Of a DNA stretch of 64,000 nt, positions 55,440 to 64,000 are shown in pieces; the first letter of the stretch is position 1, and every line of letters begins with the position of its first letter. The notes under the pieces were generated by a model that searched no databases, was not told the DNA's origin, and saw only the letters and a list, made by a program, of their open reading frames with translations. Source of the stretch: Apostichopus japonicus (lineage: Eukaryota > Echinodermata > Holothuroidea > Aspidochirotida > Stichopodidae); assembly GCF_037975245.1 (NCBI RefSeq), contig NC_092576.1, positions 18,158,611-18,222,610 of the forward strand, given 5' to 3'. The position numbers and the translations under genes are program-made.

Positions 55440-58400
55440 TGTACGACTATAACATTAGGTCCACTAAGTGCGGATATTGGTCTCCATTTGCCACTACTGC
55501 AGTAAACCCAACCGAGCAACGTGTCTACGGTGTCTCTTAAAAGACAATATTATTAACAAATTCGAAAAGAATTTTTAATCTCTTTGGTGTCATTTTAAAA
55601 GTATTTCTGATAACATTACGTACAGAATTCTTTGATATGAGAAAGGTACATATGAGAAACATGACAATGACCGTGATAAAACCAATTTCAAGATTACTAG
55701 CGATCAATTCGCTCAATTTGTTTCAAAAAATGATTGAAAAGTGATATGAATTCCTCCTCATTCATTCTTTTTATTTGAGCATGTTGAACGCTTGTGATAA
55801 CATGTCATTAAGAATCATTGCAGACGCTCACCCAAACCGTTAAAAAATACCCTCCCTCTCCCCCTTCTCTTCCTACACTGAGCTCCCAACACTGGCGGAG
55901 CGTCAATACAGTCAGGGGGCGGATGCCCCCCCCCCCCTCAACGGACTAATATGGACTGCTGGCGCCCTTTTCAGCTATTGATCACTTCTTTTACTTATTC
56001 GCGAGTATTGACTTTTTTATGGCGCTCTCATCTACCTATTGACATTTGTCACATTTTGTTGGCGATAACACCTATTTATTCTTCGTTTATCTGCAAATTA
56101 GCAAGGCCCGGAAAGGGTTATTTCCGGCCATATAGGGAGTATCTTTACTCAAAAGATTTCTGTACGCTCTACGCCAACCTGTGGTGGCGCTCCGCTTAGA
56201 TAAAGTCGAAAGCGCCCATACAGACCATTCTCACCCCCTCTTTCCAATACCCCTAGCTCCGCCACGATAACAGGAGTGACTTTCCATATGTTATTGGTAG
56301 GAAATTGCAGGAATTATTGGAATCCTCAATGAAAACTATACGTAGGTAGTCTTGTTTGCGTGGGGATTGAGTTGTGTAGGTGTTACACAAAAATGTAGAT
56401 ATGCTTTCTTTATTCTTGTGGCAAGCCGCTTTCACTTTGATATCAGATAAACCTGTGGTACATGCAGTGACGTAGCCAGGATTGTTCCAGTGGAGGGGGT
56501 GGGCGCTTGGGGGGAGGGGCTTGAACAATTCTTGGGAGGGCGTCTTGTTACTACCTGAGTGGAGTGCCACCATATGGGTTGGCGCTCAGCATACGGGAAA
56601 TTTTCAGCTATAAAGACCTCCTACATCGTTGGAAATAACACTTCCCAGGCCTTGTAAGCTGCTCTAAAGTTTCACAGCATCCTTTATTTTGAGATCCCCA
56701 TGTCTTGATATGGTCATCAAATAGTTTAGAGAAATAGAAGAAAAAAGACAATCTGGTAAGTTGCTTTGAAATATCATGACATATCTCGGCCTATGCGCTA
56801 TGTCACGTCAGGTTTTTCAGCAACTATAGCCTACTGCCGGTCCGCGGTCGAAGGGTCGTTCATGAGAGGTCATCATGGAGATTCGATACCATGCAGACCA
56901 ATGAATGATATATTTTTCGCACAGTCTTGCAAGGTTTAAAGAAATGGCTCCTTACATAGTTGGCATGATTCAAATTCATCCAGTGCAAATTCATCCAGAT
57001 GCAAATTCATCAATATAATTGGTCGAGAACTTGCTAGAACAGTAAGCTGTCTGAATTAGCATCTTCAGATCGAATATGGGTTTGCTGAGTTAGGGAGCAA
57101 TATGTTCGAAGTACAAGGACCAACCAATGAACACATTTTTAACATAAGAGGCAGAGATAAGACACTTTAGCAGAAATCATTATGTCTTCTTTCTGTTTAT
57201 TACTGATAAATGCAAATATTTTCATTAAAAATCAATATGAAATTGCATGTTACTTTCAGAAATATATAAACAAAGCAACTTCAACAACTTCAGCTCATTC
57301 ACATTCATGCTATCAGCTAGAAAATTCACCATGAGGCACATTTTCTATGAGGCATTGATGTGAATACCACTGACATAACTTGTGCTATTCAAATGGATAA
57401 AGGGCTTGGTCAAGTCATGAATAAGGCTCTGCCCCATATATTGCACATGTACAAAAAGGGTTACTGCTGTACATGCAATACTTTTTTGATGGGGGAGAGA
57501 GGGGGGGGGGAGATGTGGTAACATGTTGAAAAGACCACATCTTTTAATTTGTCATTTTTCTTTTGAACATATGCAAATGCTAAAAATGAAAGCACTTGGA
57601 AATTTCTTAAAGAGATAGGCAGTTGTTGCCCTTGCACTGTTTTGAAGTCTGCACCACTGTAAATATTGTTGAAGGAGTGGAGTTCTGCGAATCTTTTGAT
57701 AGTCAAGTAATACATTTTTCTTTCACTGTTTGTTAAACAGCTCCTAGCAGTAATATGCATTTGCACGACATTGTATCTGAGGTTCATTATGTAACCGGTG
57801 TTTTCTACATACAGTCAAATTAAAAACCAATGTTAAACTTGTTCACCTGCAATGGTCTAAATTCAGAAAGTACATCATTATCATAACTCTTTTGCATGTT
57901 GTATAACAGTACTGAATTTGAAGTGGATTATATTTATCAATGAATATAGCAATGTTTTGGGTAAAAGCAATTAAAGCATCCACTTGAACTTCATGTTTTC
58001 CTTGCATTGTTTGCTACTTCCTCCTATCTAGTTTCGAAAGGGACATATAGAAAAATGCTCAATACCTCAAACAACATTATTTAAACTTGTTTCCCACAAA
58101 AAATGTTCTGTCCCAGTTTCTGTAAACTACTCGGGATAAATGGAGGGGTGGGGGAGAGGAGGTGTTGGACAGGTTGGGAAACTAAATATTTGACAGATGT
58201 TGTATTTGACAATAAAATTCACCTTCCAAGGAAGTAATACAGTTCTTTAAGTGGCATTTTATGAAGGACCTACAGTATGTAACGATAGCAGAATTGGTTA
58301 TTGCCTCCTGCTGAAATGTCCAATAAAGACTTGCAGTATTGGAATGTTCATCAGATTCCTCATTTATAGAAACATCTGTGTTTATTGAAACTTTCCTAGG

Positions 58401-59606
58401 ATGTTGCCAACAAGATGCAGTTGAAGTCTACTGTACCTTGTTGTCAAAGGTGGAGCTCACAAAAAGTCCTATCAACTAGTCTTATTCAAGCAGTGGCAAC
58501 ATATGGGAAAAAAGAAAAGCAAAATATGGTACAATTTTGTTAATATTATTTTGAACTATTTATCCCAACACCCTATCCTCCTTTTAAGACTTTTGCAAGC
58601 TTGTAAACCAGTTACAGCACTCATGCAACATGATATGACAAAGGTTCATTGCCAGAACATGAAACTAGCAATTTGGAGTAAATTTGTTAAAATAAGTTGT
58701 TGATGAAGTTAATACACTGAAATATTGAATGGGGCTCAAAAGAGCTTAAGAAGTCTTTTGAGGTACACTACTTGTTCTGATAAATATATTAATTGCCCTA
58801 AGATTCAGCTATTAAAGCAGCTACTAGTCAGATACTAGATAGTATGGGATCATGAAGGTTTTCAGATTTTACCTATATTGGCCTCAAATAACCTTTGACT
58901 TGGCTAAGAGCTCAGCACATGATACACCTGCATACAAACTTCCATTCATCATTCCAATATTGAACTATCATGTTAACATGGCTTTCAGATTCAGATATCT
59001 AGTTATCTCACATGGGCTTCTGCTATACTGTTTATAGAATAGTACTCAATGTCAGAAACCTATATGCACTACATATGACTACCAACTTTTCCTTGTTGAG
59101 TTATGCTCTATGTTACTCTACTGACCTTGAGTATCCTTGACCCTCAATGAGGCCAACACCTACTGAAAATTCCAGTATAAATATAAAATTAATGAAATGA
59201 TTCAGAAAATACTTTAACAGAAAGGAAAACTATTATAAACACTTCTGTTCATACTGACCTCAGCGTAAACAATTTAGAGACCAAGAACATATGGTATAAT
59301 AACTATTAGCTAACATTTCTTCCCTCTACTCTGCAATTTTGAGAGAACAATAAGCAAAATTGATACTGGCAAATGTAACATGGCAACAATCACAATAATT
59401 CACAAATGATGATGACATCAGAAAAAGTAGCAACCATGACAATGATGATGATTTGAAAATCTTAATGAGCAATCCTAAATGTAACTAGAATTTCACTTTT
59501 AGTAGAGCAGGGTTCTCACAAGCAGGTTCTAACCTGGCGGTGGTCGTGGTTTGAATATGATTTTGCCACTCCCTGCATGGTTTGAAAGTTGAGCGCCCGG
59601 GCTGAA

Positions 59607-60940
59607 CATTTATGAACCAGGAAAAGCTTGCTGCCACTTATCTGGTCCGAAAAAATTATAGCATGAGGTAAATTTCCTCCTGGGTGCATAATTATCATAA
59701 CAGTTCAAGAATTTTTACCAAAGGTGATCATATTTGAATATCTGGAGTCGGCTCGGACTTGAAAGGTCTTGGATTTGGCTCATACCAAGTGGGGTCGGAC
59801 TTGGCTCAGACTCTGGCTAATTGGACTCGACTACAGCTCTGCCATAAATATAAAAAGATAATGGATTGTTAATAATTTATTATATGATGTTGAGAAGGTA
59901 GAGACTTAGAAAGTTAACTCCTAAATGTAATGGATAGCATTAAACTCTTCGTTTCACTAACAAAAGGATTCTCAAATACAGTACTAGCAACATTACAGCT
60001 AAAATAATGGATCACCAATACGATGCAGTGAAGAAAGGGAATTTAATAAAGAGCATCCCTCAATGTAATGACTAGGATAAAACTCTTAGTTTCACTAACA
60101 AAAGGATACCACATGCAGTACCAACAAGAGGGATGCCCATTATATTGAGGGTCCACTAGACTTGCTAGACCCAACACCCCCATTGTGGGAAGCATTATTG
60201 AGCGTCTAGTTAGCATTTATTGGGTAACTGAAGTATTGAAGGACTTTGGTGTCTCCCCTCCCAGTAGTTTTATAACATTTATGAACCAGGAAGAGCTTGC
60301 TGTCACTTATCTGGTCCGAAAAAATTATAGCATGAGGTAAATTTCCTCCTGGGTGCATAATTATCATAACAGTTCAAGAATTTTTACCAAAGGTGATCTT
60401 TGGTATCTGGAGTCGGCTCGGACTTGAGGGGTCTTGTATTTGGCTCAGACAAGATGGACTCGGACTTGGATCGGGCTCTGGGTAATTGGACTCGACTACA
60501 GCTCTGCCATAAATATAAAGAGATAATGGATTGTTAATAATTTATGATATGTTGTGAAGGTAGACACTTAGAGAGTACTCCTAAATGTAATGGATAGCAT
60601 TAAACTCTTCGTTTCACTAACAAAAGGATTCTCAAATACAGTACTAGCAACATTACAACTAGAATAGTTGATTACCAATACGCTGCAGTGAAGTAAAGGA
60701 GTTTAATAAAGAGCATCCCTCAATGTAATGACTAGGATGAAACTCATAGTTTCACTAACAAAGGTATACCACATGCAGTACCAACATGGGGGGGGGGGAG
60801 GATGCCCATTACATTGAGGGTTCACTAGACTTAAGGTTTGCTAGACCCAACATCCCCATTGTGGGAAGCATTATTGAGCATCTAGTTAGCATTAATTGGG
60901 TAACTGAAGTATTAAAAGACCTTGGTGTCTCCCCTCCCAG
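59607..60940 (+). repeat. 669-bp tandem duplication, unit B copy
   Basis: CATTTATGAACCAGG at 59607 and 60276. Same organisation as in A, so the tandem duplication predates the A/B split. Confidence 0.85.
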
Positions 60941-63900
60941 CAGTATAACAACTGGAATAATGGATTGGTGAAACAATGTTTTATTTGATACAGTGAAGTA
61001 AGGGAGTTACATGAATAATAGTTAATGCAATGAATATGATTAAAATCTTTGTTTTACTAACGAAAATTATTCTCAAATACAGCAACATAAGAATTTGTAT
61101 AAATGGATTATTAATAATGAATTTTATGATGCTGTAAAGGAAGAAAATTCATTAACAAATTTTAATTTGTATGCTGCATGTCATATACCTGTCCAGAAAC
61201 TAAAAAGAAAAATTCAAACTCATAGAATGCACCGTACCTGGCTCCAAGCAATGACATATAAATCTAGTCCTCATTATATCTACAGAAGTTGTTTGTCCAA
61301 TTTTAATCGAAAGCCTTTCCTTTCATTGAAAATTTTGATCTTCAGTAAAAATATTCTTCTGTCTGCAGATTTTATTGATGACAGTACTTCCTTCTCTTGT
61401 GGAGAAATTCCATCAGCTCTTGTTAACCTACAATGAACCAAACAACATTTCAATCATATGTCAAAGTTTCACTGAAGTACATTCCATGTAAATATTTTTT
61501 TAAAGCCTCACATTTTGATATTGACATAGTTGCAAAAGGTACAAATAAACACATCATAATCAAGGTTAAAATGTGATGGTGTGTTAACACCTCAAGTCTT
61601 TGCTTCACAATCCTACCTACAATTCATTCCAGCCTGCCAGATGGCAGATTTACAGTACATTTGGTTTTCAAAGACTACACATAAAGTCATTTCAATTCGG
61701 ATAACATTCTATGATGGTGGAAGTAGCAAAGTAAACCAAAAGGTTTGGCAGTGGACTTGGTGGGAAGAGGAAAGTCTTTCTTACATTACTTTGTTAGCCG
61801 TTGCCTTAGATCGTTTACAGTTTTTGAAAATAAACAGCAAATTTTCATCATCTTTGTTCGTGTTGAAACTTAGTACAGTAAATTTATATTATGTATAGTG
61901 TGTGTTGATCAGACTTAGAGGATATTAAAGGGAAGACTTTAGAAAACTAACTTCAGGTCATAGGGATTTAAAATATATCTCACAGTCAATTCTTACTGAA
62001 TATTAAAGACACCTGGGATGTTTGCAATATATGCTTGTGGGAGCTCCTTATTTCCATATAAGCCATTTCTCTATGCATCCCATGGTCAGCATGAACCAGC
62101 AGCTCAAAGTTACAGTATTTTGATATCCTGTGTCGACCTTGAAATTGCAGCCCTGTACTTCTTGCAATAAAGTGGAGCATATCTGCTGTGGTGTTCTCAT
62201 TCTGCATTCATGCATTCCTCAAATTGTGCCAAATTTGAGCCATCTTTTCTGACAAGAGAATGAACATAAATAAGTCCAGATAATTGTTTCATAAATTGCA
62301 AGTGGAAGTCTTGACAGTGCAGTTCCCTATTTGATGTCAATACTTAGTGTACATGTTGTCCAATATTCATGTCAGTTTAGTTAATTTAGTTATCACTTTT
62401 TTTCATGGAAACCGCATATGCAACAATTGAGAAAGATGCCACACTACTAAGTTTGAATATTGATCTATTATTTGGTATGTAAGTTGTACCCAGGAATTTA
62501 GCATGCAATCACTTCAAGAGATTGACTGGGTATTCATGCATGGTTCAATGCCTCATCCCGCATGCAGTTCATTTACTAAAAAATTGCATGCACCCTAGAC
62601 TATGTATACCGGTACATTTAGTCCCTCAACGTATCATTTGGGGTTTAAGCTCAGGACTACTCGTGTACACAGACTTTGGCATTATGACTGAGTTCATTTT
62701 TAATGTTTGGTTTCAATGATGTTGAAACTTTCCACTCACGATGGCATATGTGTGCGTGTGCATTGGTAGGAGTACTGTGTTTGTGATCCTAGCTTGTAAA
62801 CACAGTTTCTCATGACAGTAAGCTTTATTGGACAGATCTCATAGTTGGTACAGTATGTATGTATAGATGCATCACAAGTACAAGAAGCCTATTGTTTTTG
62901 GTGAAGGTCAAAGGTAGTTTAGGTAAAAATGGTCAAATTGTGAAAACTCAATTTGAAGCATGGATAGATCTATTTATTGGTATGTCTAGGCCAGTGGTTG
63001 GGTCAACAGGGCAAACTTGTGAAAACCTTATTTAAACCATGCATCTCAAAGCAGGGTACACTAGCTTGCAGAGATATATAATGTTTAGTATCATGTTATA
63101 TCGCTACAGAAGGCTTTCAGTGGTCTTTTTAGATCCCCAACTGTCACTTTGAAAATGTTGTTTATCACAGTTCTCAATAGTTTTTTGCTGTATATTATTA
63201 AGATACAATAAGTTGTACATGCAGCCTACACATATACAGTAGCATACATGTCAGATTGACAAATTCATAAAATGAAACTTATTACATAATGGAAACCATG
63301 TGCAGTGCAGTTTGCATAATGGTGATCTATTTATACACCCAACCAGCTAGTATCGGATCATAGCAACATGATACCACATGTATGCATATAAGTGTTTTGT
63401 CACACAGTACAGTTCTAACATCATACAAGGGAGTTTTATTTGTTCCATAACAACTCTGATCATAATAGCCTGTTCGTGCAGGGAGTTGTAATGGAACAAC
63501 TCCCTGGTTTGTGCTATGGACATGAGAACTATCTAGTGCCTGTTGAACATTAGTCTTGTGCATTTTCATGTTACTTACTAACACCAAATTACTGCACACA
63601 GATGGTCATTTTTAAAAGTATGAAAACTGAATACAATCAAGAGCTTTAATTTGGACATGATACCCAATATGAAACTACTTTAGTTGCACATACTGTATGT
63701 ATGCTGGTTTTTATCATGAATGATTTTTATAGGAGCCATGATTTATTTTTTATGAAGTAGGTCTGGATTCCCTTGGCATTATAACCTGATTGAAATTTAA
63801 CCTCTGTGATTGCACTAATATGTGAGACCATTGATCAACCTAATTAATAGCTTTTAATGATGAAGACACTGATAACAATTTCATAACTCATTAGTGTGAA

Positions 63901-64000
63901 CACAATGCAAGGTTCAATGAGGTACTGTTTATTTCCTTAAAATGCATAGCTGGTGATTTTTCAACATACTCTAATCCTTTCAAATATGTTACATTGAATC

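Larger units (their letters stand above)
53794..56266 (+). mobile_element. Composite hAT-like element, unit B copy
   Basis: Target duplication ATAACAGG at 53786-53793 and 56267-56274. Short elements at 53794-54120 and 55890-56266. Here the inner segment begins GCTCCCAA (54121) and ends GCTCCCAA (55882-55889) exactly. Confidence 0.8.

Overview
The window looks like nuclear DNA of a marine invertebrate, possibly an echinoderm or another non-vertebrate deuterostome. That guess rests on intron-split coding exons, an NLR (NACHT plus leucine-rich repeat) gene of the kind greatly expanded in those animals, AT-rich non-coding DNA, long (TA)n arrays and many small cut-and-paste transposons. There are no bacterial features. 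Almost all long open frames are by-products of repeats. The genuine coding signal is in short exons on the minus strand with GT/AG splice sites.

Layout. (1) 1-7.9 kb: unique DNA with several minus-strand exons. One (7588-7676) reads as a leucine-rich repeat. Three others (6420-6524, 5770-5817, 2792-2888) belong to an unidentified gene with a faint Mab-21/cGAS-like look. (2) 7999-27917: 'unit A', about 19.9 kb, with a (TA)n array on each side and imperfect terminal inverted repeats at its ends. (3) 28.2-31.2 kb: an NLR gene on the minus strand, with P-loop, Walker B, winged-helix and LRR segments in order, but with several frame breaks and one in-frame stop. Its last visible LRR exon joins in phase to the LRR exon at 7.6 kb, so unit A appears to sit inside an NLR intron. 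(4) 31.2-41.2 kb: mostly unrecognised DNA, including a roughly 2-kb palindrome of foldback elements at 33.7-35.7 kb and a third element at 35.7-36.2 kb. (5) 41.18-47.19 kb: 'unit C', an older, shortened relative of unit A. (6) 47334-64000: 'unit B', a near-identical second copy of unit A that runs off the window.

Comparing A, B and C dates events inside the units. A 870-bp inverted-repeat element (8-bp target duplication CCTAAATA) and a 2.4-kb composite hAT-like element (target duplication ATAACAGG) are in A and B, while C keeps the empty sites. A 669-bp tandem duplication is also in A and B only. A 1217-bp hAT-like element (target duplication CTAGATAG) is in A only, and B keeps the exact empty site. 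The inferred order is: C splits off; the 870-bp and composite elements insert and the 669-bp block duplicates; A and B duplicate; the hAT-like element inserts into A.

The composite element is the most unusual structure. Two copies of a short inverted-repeat element flank 1.7 kb of DNA that begins and ends with the same 8-bp word. This fits an element excised from a tandemly duplicated donor site (or from a circle). It carries an open frame resembling part of a Cys-loop receptor ligand-binding domain. All similarity and homology statements are by eye; no search or alignment was run.
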